Assembly (NCBI GenBank): GCA_902825875.1
Contig: CADECP010000040.1
Location: 1 to 35,777, forward strand
Reading direction: 5' to 3'
Length of the DNA: 35,777 bases
Source of the DNA: an uncultured Acidobacteriota bacterium
GTDB taxonomy: Bacteria > Acidobacteriota > Blastocatellia > RBC074
The translations under genes were made by a program, and so were the position numbers. Shown one piece after another: positions 26,681 to 34,938 of the stretch (its first letter is position 1; every line of letters starts with the position of its first letter). The notes beneath the pieces were generated by a model. It did not search any database. It was given only the letters and a program-made list of their open reading frames with translations, and was not told the origin of the DNA.

Positions 26681-26937
26681 TTTCTTTTCTCAGTTTTCTT
26701 CGACAAACGTCGGTCAAAAAACACAGTCACGATTCGGCGAGGATCGGAGTTTGGGTTTACCACAACGTGCAAAACTCGCCTGTCCTTTTCTTTGATCGCT
26801 TTTGTAAAGTGTAAATTACCGTCTTCACCCATTCGTTTTCTGGTTGAAGTATTGACGGTGCGCCAAACCCATTCTTCCAAGATATTGCGCTCTGCCAGCA
26901 TTTCTTTGGCATGACCTGAAAGCTCGAATTCTGGCAT
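26677..26937 (-). CDS. DUF4258 protein, possible RelE-fold toxin
   Basis: An 86-residue basic protein of the DUF4258 type: FELSGHAKEMLAERNILEEW with the characteristic H-A...M..R.I..E..W pattern, then NLHFTKAIKEKDRRVLHVVV and RRIVTVFFDRR. The ATG at 26937 follows GGGAAG at eight bases. A GTG two codons earlier is possible. It begins 19 bases after the secreted M24 gene and overlaps DUF2283 by ATGA. Confidence 0.8.
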   Translation of the reverse strand: MPEFELSGHAKEMLAERNILEEWVWRTVNTSTRKRMGEDGNLHFTKAIKEKDRRVLHVVVNPNSDPRRIVTVFFDRRLSKKTEKRK

Positions 26938-26955
26938 TGGCACATCTTCCCAAAG

Positions 26956-28620
26956 TTATCGCATTGCCGCTTGAGGCCAGCCGGATTTACGAAGTTCTTG
27001 CTTCAATCTGGCCATCGTTGCTTCGACCTCTTCCAGCTTGCGCGGAATCGAAGCGGACATATTCACGGGGTCGCCGGTCGTTACCAGAATGTCGTCTTCG
27101 ATGCGAATGCCAATACCTTTGTATTTTTCAAACGCGGGGCGAACGGCTTTGATGAAGCGTTCGTTTTCTGGCGTTTTCGGCAACCAATCCAGCGCGTCCG
27201 GGCGAATGTAAATTCCAGGTTCGACGGTCAACACCATGCCCGGCGCCAGTGGCGTGCGGTAATCGCCCACGTCGTGAACGTTCATGCCGATCCAGTGGCT
27301 GGTTCCGTGCATGAACCACGTGCGAAATTCGTTGTTGTCTTTCGAGGTAATCAGGCCAAGTTTGAATAAACCGTCTTTGATAATTTCCGCCGTCACGCCT
27401 TGAACGGATTTGGTGTTCGACGCCGGGTCGAAGACTGCGCCGACGACGTTGCCCGCGCGAACTCGGTTGATCGAAGCCGTTTGCGCGTCGTAAACGATGC
27501 GATAAATGTCCGCCTGCTCTTTGGTAAATTTGCCGTTGATCGGGATCGTCCGCGTGATGTCGGCGGTGTAATGATCGAATTCCGCGGCGCAATCCATCAG
27601 CAGCAAACTGCCGTTGTCCAGCGGTTCCTGGTTGGTGATGTAATGCAGCGTGGTGGCGTTTGCGCCCGCGCCGACAATGCACGGATAACCCCAGTTGTCG
27701 GCTCCGCGCCGTTTGAAGGTGTATTCAAATTCCGCCTGGATTTCATATTCGAACATCGCCGGAGAAGCGGCGGCGAAAACTCTGTGAAAAGCTTCGGCGG
27801 TGATGTCGGCGGCGTGTTGCAACAGTTTCAGTTCCCAAGCCGATTTCACCAATCGCAATTCGGCAAAAATGGGATGCGCCGAGCGAATCTTCAAACCGGA
27901 ATTTGTGGCTTTCAGGTTTTCGGCGAATTCGTGTTCGTGGCGATATTCGCGCAGGTCGCGGCCTTGCGGCGTCAGCAGATAAATTTCCGCTTGATCGCTG
28001 CTGGCGGCTTCGATGAAGGTTTGAAACTCAGTTTGCCATTGCGCCAGCAACTCGGTGTTTGGTTTTGAAGCCGTACCGCGTTTGGCAATGGCGGCTTCCG
28101 CTTTTGGCGCAAGCGTCGCCAAAAATCCATTCAACAAACTCATGTCCCAAACTTCCTGAACGCCGCTACGCCCGCGAGCGTCTTCGTTGCTCAGCATGCG
28201 CCCCGTCCAGGTTTCGCGCCTTGGGTCACGTTCGGGGATGAACAAAATTTCGCGTGTTTTCTTTGCTCCGGGAATCAGCAATAAAACTGCGCCATCTTGT
28301 TTAATGCCGGTCAGGTAATAGAGATTGTTTTCCTGCCGGTAGTGGTAATCCACGTCAAAGGTGTAAATGCGCGGCTCGGTGCTGAACAACACCATGATCG
28401 CCTTGTCGCCCATGCGCTTAATTGCTTCCTGACGCCGTTTGGCCAATTCCGCCAGCCGTTCGGCTTCGGAAATTTTTGGCGCAGGCGGAGCAATGCGCCA
28501 GGCTTCGGGCGCAGAACTTGTCGCTTCGACCTGCGGTGCAGTCGGCAGCGCGGTCAAAACCAAAACAGCCAGTGTCAGCACAAAGGCTGCGGCGCTCAAA
28601 CGGCGGAAATTCGTTTTCAT
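26956..28620 (-). CDS. Secreted aminopeptidase P-like M24 enzyme
   Basis: A dinuclear-metal Xaa-Pro aminopeptidase-type enzyme, probably periplasmic. The ATG at 28620 follows AGGTGA and gives 554 residues with a signal peptide ([20 protein letters not shown]...VEA). The aminopeptidase P N-domain has [23 protein letters not shown] text near 97-115. The ligands are Asp343 ([10 protein letters not shown]), Asp354 ([10 protein letters not shown]), His442 ([17 protein letters not shown]), Glu467 (LTVEPGIYI) and Glu508 ([10 protein letters not shown]), all present. It is closer to true AMPP than the M24 enzyme at 6603-8078. The DUF4258 gene follows after 19 bases. Upstream lies a hairpin-rich interval after the DUF979 gene. 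Confidence 0.94.
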   Translation of the reverse strand: MKTNFRRLSAAAFVLTLAVLVLTALPTAPQVEATSSAPEAWRIAPPAPKISEAERLAELAKRRQEAIKRMGDKAIMVLFSTEPRIYTFDVDYHYRQENNLYYLTGIKQDGAVLLLIPGAKKTREILFIPERDPRRETWTGRMLSNEDARGRSGVQEVWDMSLLNGFLATLAPKAEAAIAKRGTASKPNTELLAQWQTEFQTFIEAASSDQAEIYLLTPQGRDLREYRHEHEFAENLKATNSGLKIRSAHPIFAELRLVKSAWELKLLQHAADITAEAFHRVFAAASPAMFEYEIQAEFEYTFKRRGADNWGYPCIVGAGANATTLHYITNQEPLDNGSLLLMDCAAEFDHYTADITRTIPINGKFTKEQADIYRIVYDAQTASINRVRAGNVVGAVFDPASNTKSVQGVTAEIIKDGLFKLGLITSKDNNEFRTWFMHGTSHWIGMNVHDVGDYRTPLAPGMVLTVEPGIYIRPDALDWLPKTPENERFIKAVRPAFEKYKGIGIRIEDDILVTTGDPVNMSASIPRKLEEVEATMARLKQELRKSGWPQAAMR

Positions 28621-28670
28621 CGGTTCACCTCGATTGAAGAGAGCGTGAGTGCTCTTTGGCAATTTTAGAT

Positions 28671-28825
28671 GCGGCTATGCCGCTTGATGTGCGGCGGGTC
28701 TCTGACTCGCCGCAGTCAGCTTTCTTGCTTTCGGGCTACGCCCCAACCGTTCGGGCGTAGCCCGACAATTTCTGCACGGTTGCCGGAAGTGCGAAGCACT
28801 TCCGCACATCGGGCGGCAGAGCCGC
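28671..28825. repeat. Cluster of five short palindromes
   Basis: Hairpins in order: GCGGC-TAT-GCCGC (28671-28683); GCGGCGGGTC-TCT-GACTCGCCGC (28691-28713, one wobble pair); TCGGGCTACGCCC with GGGCGTAGCCCGA (28731-28765, 9-base loop); CGGAAGTGC-GAA-GCACTTCCG (28784-28804); GCGGC-AGA-GCCGC (28813-28825). Four of the five have three-base loops. They fill the gap between the DUF979 and M24 genes and leave no room for a clear promoter. Confidence 0.9.
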
Positions 28826-28850
28826 TTCTAAGAGCTAAAGGCTTGCAGGT

Positions 28851-29852
28851 TCAGGAGACTTTGATAAGCAGCCACAACAATAGCACGTGAAAAGCCCACA
28901 TCGTAAGCGCGTACGGCAATTGGAATTTGATGACGCCGTATTGATCGCGCAGGTTCAGCAGCGCCGCCGGAACGATGTTGAAATTCGCCGCCATCGGCGT
29001 CATCAATGTTCCGCTGGAACCTGCGGTCAATGTAATAATCGCCGCCATCGCCGGATTCACGCCGAACGGTTGGATAATCAACGGAACCAGCACACCGGTT
29101 GCAATGACTGGAAATGCCGCGAACGAATTGCCCATGACAATCGTGAACAGAGCCATTCCCAAACAATTGGCCAGCACCAGCAAAAATAGATTGTTGCCCG
29201 GAATGACGGCTTGAATGCCGCCCGCGATCAAATCGCCGACTTTGGCCGCCGTAAAAATCACGCCCAGCGAAGCCAGCAACTGCGGCAGGATGTTCACGGC
29301 TCCCATCGCTTCGTTCAATCGGCGGCCTTCGTTCATCAAGGTCTTAAAACTGGATCGAGTCAGTCCCAACGCGATGACCATCGCCGCTACGCCGCCGAAT
29401 CCCAAACCGATCAGCGCGCCTCGATTGGCGTCCATTCCCAATTGGCGAAACAGAATCGCAAAGAAAAACGTGACCACCGGAATGGCAATGACCGGCACGA
29501 AGATTTGATTGCCAAACGCCGGAGCGCGAAGATGTTCTCCGCCTGCCGGAGCGCGGAGATGTTCTCCGCCTGGTCCGCGGACTTCCAGTCCGCCCGTCAC
29601 ACTTTCATTAACATTTCCGCGCGTCACACGTCCCAACCCATCCAACGCCACCATTGCCAACACCAGCAAGCCCGTCAGCCAATACGGCATCCAACTTCCG
29701 AACGCGAAAATCACGCCCAGCAGCAACCAGAACATTCCGCTGCCAAAACGTCGCGGATTGGTTTTGTCAGTAAAAGTCATTGCCGCAAAGATGAACAGCA
29801 CCACGCCGGTCAGCACGTACACGACATCCAGATTGAACAGGTTTTCGATCAT
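28851..29852 (-). CDS. DUF979 membrane protein (permease pair subunit)
   Basis: A 333-residue polytopic inner-membrane protein of the DUF979 family: [20 protein letters not shown] at the N-terminus, [20 protein letters not shown] and [20 protein letters not shown] later. The ATG at 29852 overlaps the DUF969 stop as ATGA, so the two are translated together. DUF969/DUF979 pairs occur across bacteria as predicted two-part permeases, often near peptide-processing genes. The substrate is unknown. A soluble stretch contains a repeated GGEHLRAPA peptide encoded by hairpin-forming 27-bp repeats. The downstream neighbour is a secreted M24 peptidase. Confidence 0.87.
   Translation of the reverse strand: MIENLFNLDVVYVLTGVVLFIFAAMTFTDKTNPRRFGSGMFWLLLGVIFAFGSWMPYWLTGLLVLAMVALDGLGRVTRGNVNESVTGGLEVRGPGGEHLRAPAGGEHLRAPAFGNQIFVPVIAIPVVTFFFAILFRQLGMDANRGALIGLGFGGVAAMVIALGLTRSSFKTLMNEGRRLNEAMGAVNILPQLLASLGVIFTAAKVGDLIAGGIQAVIPGNNLFLLVLANCLGMALFTIVMGNSFAAFPVIATGVLVPLIIQPFGVNPAMAAIITLTAGSSGTLMTPMAANFNIVPAALLNLRDQYGVIKFQLPYALTMWAFHVLLLWLLIKVS
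29519..29593. repeat. Tandem 27-bp repeats and hairpins inside the DUF979 gene
   Basis: Two 27-bp units (29519-29545 and 29546-29572) differ at one base. Each contains a 17-base palindrome of the form GCGGAGA-TGT-TCTCCGC (the first with one mismatch). A third hairpin, GCGGACT-TCC-AGTCCGC, follows at 29577-29593. All have three-base loops and all are read in frame within the protein. Confidence 0.88.
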
Positions 29853-30637
29853 CGCGCCGCCTCCCGATTGAGCCAGCGATCCAGCAGCCAAAACTGCACA
29901 GCGCCAAACAAGATTGAAGCCACTACGACTGGAATCGTGTACTTGACCAAGTCCCACACGCCGACGGCAAAACCCAATCCGTTCATCACGCCATACACCA
30001 GCAGGATTCCGGCCTGCACGGGCGACAGGTTCTGGCCATAAAAGTTGCCGTAATTTTCGGCGGCGGCGTTGGCGGCTTTGATGCGTTCGATTGACGGCTG
30101 GTTCAGGACCGAGAGCGGTAGCGACCGATCTGATTCAGTGTTTGCAGAACTCACCGGGGCGCTACCGCTTCCCGTTCCGTACCGGGCTGCGCCCAGCGAC
30201 ATAGGAAACACCAGCGGACGAACGAACGACGGATGGCCGTTGAGCCGAATGCCTATGGCTCCGTGCAGCACGCGAAAAAGCTGATAAACGATCTGCAACC
30301 GTCCGACCGTCGCCGCGCGAATGCCGCGAATCAGCTTGGCGGATTGTTCCTGCAACCCGAACCGTTCGCTCAAACCGATGGCGGGCAGCGTGATGATGAA
30401 CAACGTCATCAGCCGATTATCGGCAAAGGCTTTGCCCAGTGTGTTGATGATGCCGACCTGTCCCGGTTTGGTCAGCAGCGGCAGAGCCTGGAAAAAACCT
30501 TCGTTGGAAAACAGCGGTAGCCCGGCAACCAGACCAGTCACCAACGCGGCCACCATCACCACCAAAGTCGTTCGCAGTTTCAAGGCGATGCCGACGACGA
30601 TTATGACGACGCCGATCAGCGCAAAACGATTTGCCAT
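29849..30637 (-). CDS. DUF969 membrane protein with repeat-derived insert
   Basis: A 262-residue polytopic inner-membrane protein of the DUF969 family: [60 protein letters not shown] and [20 protein letters not shown]. Family members are usually about 230 residues. The excess is an insert of about 28-30 residues after SLGAA, starting [13 protein letters not shown]. It is encoded by a copy of the palindromic repeat (30098-30183) and keeps the frame. The gene ends in an ATGA overlap with DUF979. It probably forms a transporter with that protein. Confidence 0.87.
   Translation of the reverse strand: MANRFALIGVVIIVVGIALKLRTTLVVMVAALVTGLVAGLPLFSNEGFFQALPLLTKPGQVGIINTLGKAFADNRLMTLFIITLPAIGLSERFGLQEQSAKLIRGIRAATVGRLQIVYQLFRVLHGAIGIRLNGHPSFVRPLVFPMSLGAARYGTGSGSAPVSSANTESDRSLPLSVLNQPSIERIKAANAAAENYGNFYGQNLSPVQAGILLVYGVMNGLGFAVGVWDLVKYTIPVVVASILFGAVQFWLLDRWLNREAAR
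30098..30183. repeat. 86-bp palindromic repeat, copy 2 (inside the DUF969 gene)
   Basis: Read on the minus strand it begins GGTACGGAAC, has AGCGGTAGCG in the left arm and CGGTCGCTACCGCT in the right, and ends CTGAACCAG. These match the ends and arms of the copy at 25284-25375. The arms have diverged more than in copy 1. Confidence 0.88.
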
Positions 30638-30656
30638 AAGTTGTTTGCCTGAAAAT

Positions 30657-30702
30657 GAATCACGCCGCCGTTCGCTTCGGCAGCTACCAGGCGGCGTGAT
30701 TC
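30657..30702 (-). terminator. Hairpin between the amidase and DUF969 genes
   Basis: GAATCACGCCGCC and GGCGGCGTGATTC form a perfect 13-bp stem with a 20-base loop, 28 bases past the amidase stop. The following minus-strand bases are ATTTTCAGG, so termination may be partial. Confidence 0.6.
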
Positions 30703-30729
30703 GAGATAAACACCGATGTTTGCTTCAAC

Positions 30730-32538
30730 CTAATCCAGTTGAGGGTATTTTTTGTGCCAGTCGGTCGTTTGTTGAAACGCCATCGCCACTCTGAGCGGCG
30801 CGGCTTCGTCGTAAAGATTGCCGGTGAACATAATCGCCTGCGGCAGTTTGTTGATGAATCCGCATGGCGTAACCACCGCCGGATGTCCCGTCAAATTCGT
30901 CACGAGCAAACTGGCGCTGCCCGGCGCGGGCGTCACGAACACGTCCCAGTTCGCCATCAGCTTGTCCATTTCGCGCATCAACAACGTGCGAGCGCGTTGC
31001 GCGCGAATGTATTCCACCGCCGGAATGAAGCGCGCCGTGCGAAAACTGTTCGGCCAATCACCAGCGGCCTGGCCGGACAATTGATTGACCCGGCCATCGC
31101 GCGTGATGTCGTCGAATGCGGCGGCGGCTTCGGCGTTCAAAATCGTTCGCAAACTTTGTGAATCGAATTTCGGCAGTTCAAATGGTTGCAGATTGGCTCC
31201 GGCTTTTCGCAAAGCTTCCAAAGCGTCGGCATACATCTTTCGGCGTTCTTCGGAGTTCTGATTTCCACCTTGACCACCGCCCGAAGGTTCGAATTCGGCT
31301 TTGATGTAGCCAATCTTCATTTGCGATAAAGGCCGGTCGGGATTCCAGTTGAACGGCACGTCTTCAACGGTCAGGTCGTGACCGTCAGGGCCGTAAATGC
31401 TGGCGAGCACCAACGCGCAATCTTCTACGCTGCGACACATAGGGCCGATTTTATCCATCGTCCAGCTTAAGCCCATCGCGCCATAGCGGCTGACTCGGCC
31501 ATAAGTCGGACGCAATCCGGTAATGCCGCAACGCGACGAAGGCGAGACAATCGAACCCAACGTTTCGGTTCCAATCGCAAAACCAACCAACCCGGCGGAA
31601 GTCGCCGAAGCCGATCCGGCAGACGAACCCGACGAACCGATGTTGGTTTCTTCAGGCTGCCATGGATTGCGAGTCATGCCTTTGAACCAGCGTCCGCCCA
31701 TTGCCAGTGCGCCCATCGAAAGTTTTGCGACCAACACGGCTCCGGCTTCGCGCAACCGTTCGACTACGGTCGAATCGTAATCAATCATCTGGTCACGATA
31801 CGGTTCGGCTCCCCAAGTTGTCTTGACGCCTTTGGTGGCGAACAGGTCTTTCACTCCGCAGGGAATGCCATGCAACGCGCCACGATATTTGCCCGATTTG
31901 ATTTCGCGGTCAGCGGCTTCGGCCTGTTGCAAAGCGAGTTCTTCGGTCAGCGTGACCACGCACAGCAACTTGTCGCCGTATTTTTTCAACCGCGACAAAT
32001 ACATTTTGGTCAATTCGACCGAAGAGATTTTGCGAGTGCGAACCAATTCGGAAAGCTCCGCGACCGTAGCAAATGCCAAATCTTCGACGGAAGAGAATTT
32101 CAGCGCAGAGGCTTTGCTGGCGCGAACTTTCCCGGCTTTTGTCCCAGCACGCTGACGATACGAGTTCAGTTTGCCCGGCAGCGCCGGATGAAACGCCGTC
32201 GCCGGTTCTGTGTCCAGCGGAACGTCAATCTTTCGCACGGCTTCGTAACTGGCCAGGTTTCGATTGACGCCCGGCAGAGCCATGTTTTCGTGCGCTTCGG
32301 TGAATTCCAGGCCGAACATTTTTTCAGCGGCTTGCATCATTTCGCGCGTGATGCGTTGAGCGGTTTGCTGAGTTCCGCTGCCGGTTCCTGTGCGAGCTTG
32401 CGCCGCTACGGAATCTGGATTGGTGATCGTCAGGCCAGCGGCTCCTGCGGCAGGCAACAGTTTGACGAACGAACGGCGGTTGAGTTTGGCATCGGAATTT
32501 GAATCGTCGGCGGATTTGCGGGTACGGTTTTTCCTCAT
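30730..32538 (-). CDS. Tat-exported amidase-signature enzyme
   Basis: A 602-residue amidase-signature hydrolase. The ATG at 32538 follows GAGGAA. The N-terminus has a twin-arginine motif (LNRRSFVKLLPAAGAAGL), so it is probably exported folded. After an extra region of about 150 residues, the amidase domain shows the Ser-cisSer-Lys triad: Lys230 (CGVKDLF), cis-Ser303 (NIGSSGSSAGSASA) and nucleophile Ser329 (TETLGSIVSPSS). The usual GGSIR is LGSIV here. A Gly/Gln/Asn-rich loop (PSGGGQGGNQNSEE) interrupts the C-terminal half. The substrate is unknown. It is not likely to be GatA, because of the Tat signal and no gatB/gatC nearby. Confidence 0.92.
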   Translation of the reverse strand: MRKNRTRKSADDSNSDAKLNRRSFVKLLPAAGAAGLTITNPDSVAAQARTGTGSGTQQTAQRITREMMQAAEKMFGLEFTEAHENMALPGVNRNLASYEAVRKIDVPLDTEPATAFHPALPGKLNSYRQRAGTKAGKVRASKASALKFSSVEDLAFATVAELSELVRTRKISSVELTKMYLSRLKKYGDKLLCVVTLTEELALQQAEAADREIKSGKYRGALHGIPCGVKDLFATKGVKTTWGAEPYRDQMIDYDSTVVERLREAGAVLVAKLSMGALAMGGRWFKGMTRNPWQPEETNIGSSGSSAGSASATSAGLVGFAIGTETLGSIVSPSSRCGITGLRPTYGRVSRYGAMGLSWTMDKIGPMCRSVEDCALVLASIYGPDGHDLTVEDVPFNWNPDRPLSQMKIGYIKAEFEPSGGGQGGNQNSEERRKMYADALEALRKAGANLQPFELPKFDSQSLRTILNAEAAAAFDDITRDGRVNQLSGQAAGDWPNSFRTARFIPAVEYIRAQRARTLLMREMDKLMANWDVFVTPAPGSASLLVTNLTGHPAVVTPCGFINKLPQAIMFTGNLYDEAAPLRVAMAFQQTTDWHKKYPQLD

Positions 32539-32555
32539 AACATTTCCTCGCGCAG

Positions 32556-32575
32556 GGCAAGCAGCCGAGCTTGCC
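32556..32575. repeat. Palindrome in the amidase leader
   Basis: GGCAAGC and GCTTGCC are 7-bp arms around AGCCGA, in the divergent gap upstream of the amidase ATG. It is followed by a GTTTTCTG run and an ATCCTGT-type string. Confidence 0.5.
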
Positions 32576-32685
32576 GGGTTTTCTGTCTATCCTGTATTGT
32601 CCTGTTGGATTTGATGGAACTTCGCCATCGAAATAACACAGAACAAAGCTACGTGCCAAACGAACAATAAAAGGAGTTGACGCCC

Positions 32686-33519
32686 TTGAAGCAAATTTTA
32701 CTGACCGCCTTGATCGCGCTGCTGGCCTGTTCAGCGGCTTTCGGCCAAACGAAACCGGTTCGTACCGGACAACGCAAACCTGCTGGCGCTGCGACTGGCG
32801 GAACTGAATCGCAGTTAAAAAAGCTGGAGCGCGAATGGTTCGCAGCCGTCGTCAAAAACGATACTGCGACGCTCAATCGAATTTTTGCCGACGATTTCAC
32901 GGCGCTGAATTCGGACGGAACGGTTCTCACCAAAAAACAAATGGTGGAAATGCTCGGTTCCGGCAAAATCCAGTTGGATGAAATTCGCAGTGAAGAATTC
33001 AAGCTGCGGCTGTATGGAACGACGGCCATTGTCAATGGACGCTCGACCTACGTTCGCAATGGTAAACCGCTGGGGACTTCGGGCCACACCGAAATCTGGG
33101 TCAAACGCGCCGGAGTCTGGAAAGCCGTGTCGTGGGTTTCGATTCCGCTGAAAGCCTCAGTGTTAGGAGCAAAAGCAGTGACAACTGAATCCGGGTTGAA
33201 ATACGAAGACATCGTTGTTGGCACAGGCGCAAGCCCGCAACGCGGTCACGATGTGACGGTTCATTACACCGGCACGCTGGAAGATGGAACGAAGTTCGAT
33301 AGCTCGTTGGATCGAGGGCCATTTACGTTCCAGATTGGCATTGGCCGCGTCATCAAAGGTTGGGACGAAGGTGTGATGAGCATGAAAGTCGGCGGCAAAC
33401 GCAAGCTGGTGATTCCGGCGCAACTCGGTTATGGCGCGCGCGGCGCTGGCGGGGTGATTCCGCCAAACGCTACGCTGGTGTTTGAAGTCGAATTGCTGGA
33501 CACCAAAGAGAAAAATTGA
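32686..33519 (+). CDS. Secreted SnoaL/DUF4440-FKBP fusion protein
   Basis: A 277-residue exported protein joining two domains. The TTG at 32686 is chosen because AAGGAG (32671-32676) lies nine bases upstream. The in-frame TTG at 32677 touches that sequence. The signal peptide is [20 protein letters not shown]. Residues about 40-150 match a SnoaL-like/DUF4440 cone domain ([40 protein letters not shown]). Residues about 168-275 are a complete FKBP peptidyl-prolyl isomerase ([60 protein letters not shown]). It probably folds or binds proteins in the periplasm. The role of the first domain is unknown. Confidence 0.9.
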   Translation: MKQILLTALIALLACSAAFGQTKPVRTGQRKPAGAATGGTESQLKKLEREWFAAVVKNDTATLNRIFADDFTALNSDGTVLTKKQMVEMLGSGKIQLDEIRSEEFKLRLYGTTAIVNGRSTYVRNGKPLGTSGHTEIWVKRAGVWKAVSWVSIPLKASVLGAKAVTTESGLKYEDIVVGTGASPQRGHDVTVHYTGTLEDGTKFDSSLDRGPFTFQIGIGRVIKGWDEGVMSMKVGGKRKLVIPAQLGYGARGAGGVIPPNATLVFEVELLDTKEKN

Positions 33520-33567
33520 ATTCCGGCTACAGACGTTTGTCCATACGAAAGCGTTACGCGCGGTTAC

Positions 33568-33595
33568 GGCTCTTATGCGATATGGTGTAAGAGCC
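33568..33595 (+). terminator. Hairpin after the SnoaL-FKBP gene
   Basis: GGCTCTTA and TAAGAGCC form a perfect 8-bp stem around a 12-base loop, 48 bases after the stop. The flank GATTTCC is only slightly T-rich, so this is a weak terminator at best. Confidence 0.45.
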
Positions 33596-33670
33596 GATTT
33601 CCATTGATGCCGCTCCCAATCGAAGTTGTTGCAATAAAACCTGTTTTGCCTTGCCCCAAAAGTTATTGGT

Positions 33671-33686
33671 CGGCACATTGCTTGCT
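33671..33686 (+). promoter_or_regulatory. Candidate sigma54 promoter before the FecR gene
   Basis: CGGCACATTGCTTGCT has GGCAC at the -24 position and TTGCT at the -12 position, with exactly ten bases between the invariant GG and GC. It lies about 100 bases upstream of the FecR start. No activator site was identified. Confidence 0.4.
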
Positions 33687-33783
33687 GGCAGAAATTTCCT
33701 AACCCCAGAGAATCTTCCGAAGAGATTGATAATTAACCGTCGAGGTTTCGGGTTTCCAGCCTCGATTTTGCGCGGAGGGAATG

Positions 33784-34938
33784 ATGCTCTTTGCAACTGC
33801 TTCAGAATTGCTTGGTAATTTGTTCGCCAAACGCCGCCGAACACGAGCGGCGCTGGCACTTGGTTTTTTGGTTTCCATTTTTACGCTGGCTGTCGCTCAG
33901 GATCAGATAGGTCGCATTGCGCGTATCAGCTTGATCGAAGGTGAAGTCAGTTATCAGCGCGTTGCCGATGGCCAAAGCTGGTACGACGCCTCGCTGAATT
34001 TGCCGCTGAATGAACGTGACCAGCTTTACAGCGGCCCCAACGGGCGCGCCGAAATTCAACTCAGCGGGCGTAATCTTGTCCGTCTGGATCGCAATTCCAA
34101 TTTGCGGTTTTCCCAATTCAACACCGGAACCATTCAATTTGCGTTGCCGGTCGGAACGGCTACGTTTCGCGTGGACAGCCTGGATCGGCGTCAATTCAAT
34201 GTCGTGAATGTCAACGATCTTGGCAAAGACGATCCGGTTTACTTTGAAGTAGACACGCCGATTGTCGCCGTCACGTTTTTGAAAGAAGGCAATTACCGCG
34301 TCAACGTCCGCGAAGACGGCACGACAGAAGTGATCGTTCGTCGCGGGCAGGCGGAGGTCTACAACAAGGAAATCGGCACGGTGGTCGTCAAACAAGGTCG
34401 TCGAGTCGTTGTTGACGGAAACGACGCCAATTTCTTTCAGATCGCCCGGCTGGAAGACAAAGACAGTTGGGATCGTTGGAACGACCGCCGAGACGACGAT
34501 CTGTTTTCGCGCGCTGAAAATTCGCGTAGCGCGCGTTACGTCCCTGTCGCTGTGCCCGGAGTTTACGATCTGGATACTTATGGCGACTGGTATGAATCGC
34601 CGGATTACGGATGGGTTTGGTCGCCGCGCAGCGTCGCTGTTGGTTGGGCACCGTATCGAGCCGGTTACTGGCGGCATTATTCCGGCTGGGGCTGGACGTG
34701 GGTTTCTTATGAACCGTGGGGATGGGTTCCGTACCATTACGGACGCTGGGCTTGGTATCGCAGCCGTTGGTGCTGGGTTCCGACTGTTTCAGTCGGTTGG
34801 GGATGGGCGCCGCATCAAGTCGCCTTTTTCGGTTGGGGAAGTTACAACCGCGGATACCGCGACGGATATTACGACGGTTATCGAGACGGGCGGTTCGGCT
34901 GGTACGGTTGGTGTCCGCTTGGGCCGCGTGATCGGTAG
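33784..34938 (+). CDS. FecR-domain protein with DUF6600-like Trp/Tyr-rich region, cut by TAG
   Basis: The second of two adjacent ATGs is chosen because GGAGG lies at better spacing. The 384-residue product has an N-terminal signal or anchor segment ([21 protein letters not shown]). A FecR beta-sandwich covers about 45-200 ([60 protein letters not shown]). A DUF6600-like Trp/Tyr/Gly-rich region covers about 260-380 ([39 protein letters not shown]). No FecI sigma factor is next to it. The reading ends at TAG (34936-34938) inside text that normally continues, so the gene is probably a nonsense mutant, has a sequence error, or is read through. Confidence 0.85.
   Translation: MLFATASELLGNLFAKRRRTRAALALGFLVSIFTLAVAQDQIGRIARISLIEGEVSYQRVADGQSWYDASLNLPLNERDQLYSGPNGRAEIQLSGRNLVRLDRNSNLRFSQFNTGTIQFALPVGTATFRVDSLDRRQFNVVNVNDLGKDDPVYFEVDTPIVAVTFLKEGNYRVNVREDGTTEVIVRRGQAEVYNKEIGTVVVKQGRRVVVDGNDANFFQIARLEDKDSWDRWNDRRDDDLFSRAENSRSARYVPVAVPGVYDLDTYGDWYESPDYGWVWSPRSVAVGWAPYRAGYWRHYSGWGWTWVSYEPWGWVPYHYGRWAWYRSRWCWVPTVSVGWGWAPHQVAFFGWGSYNRGYRDGYYDGYRDGRFGWYGWCPLGPRDR

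Noticed and set aside
30730..32538. GatA subunit of the Glu-tRNA amidotransferase
   Set aside because: The protein has a twin-arginine signal and a long N-terminal extension, and gatB and gatC are absent.
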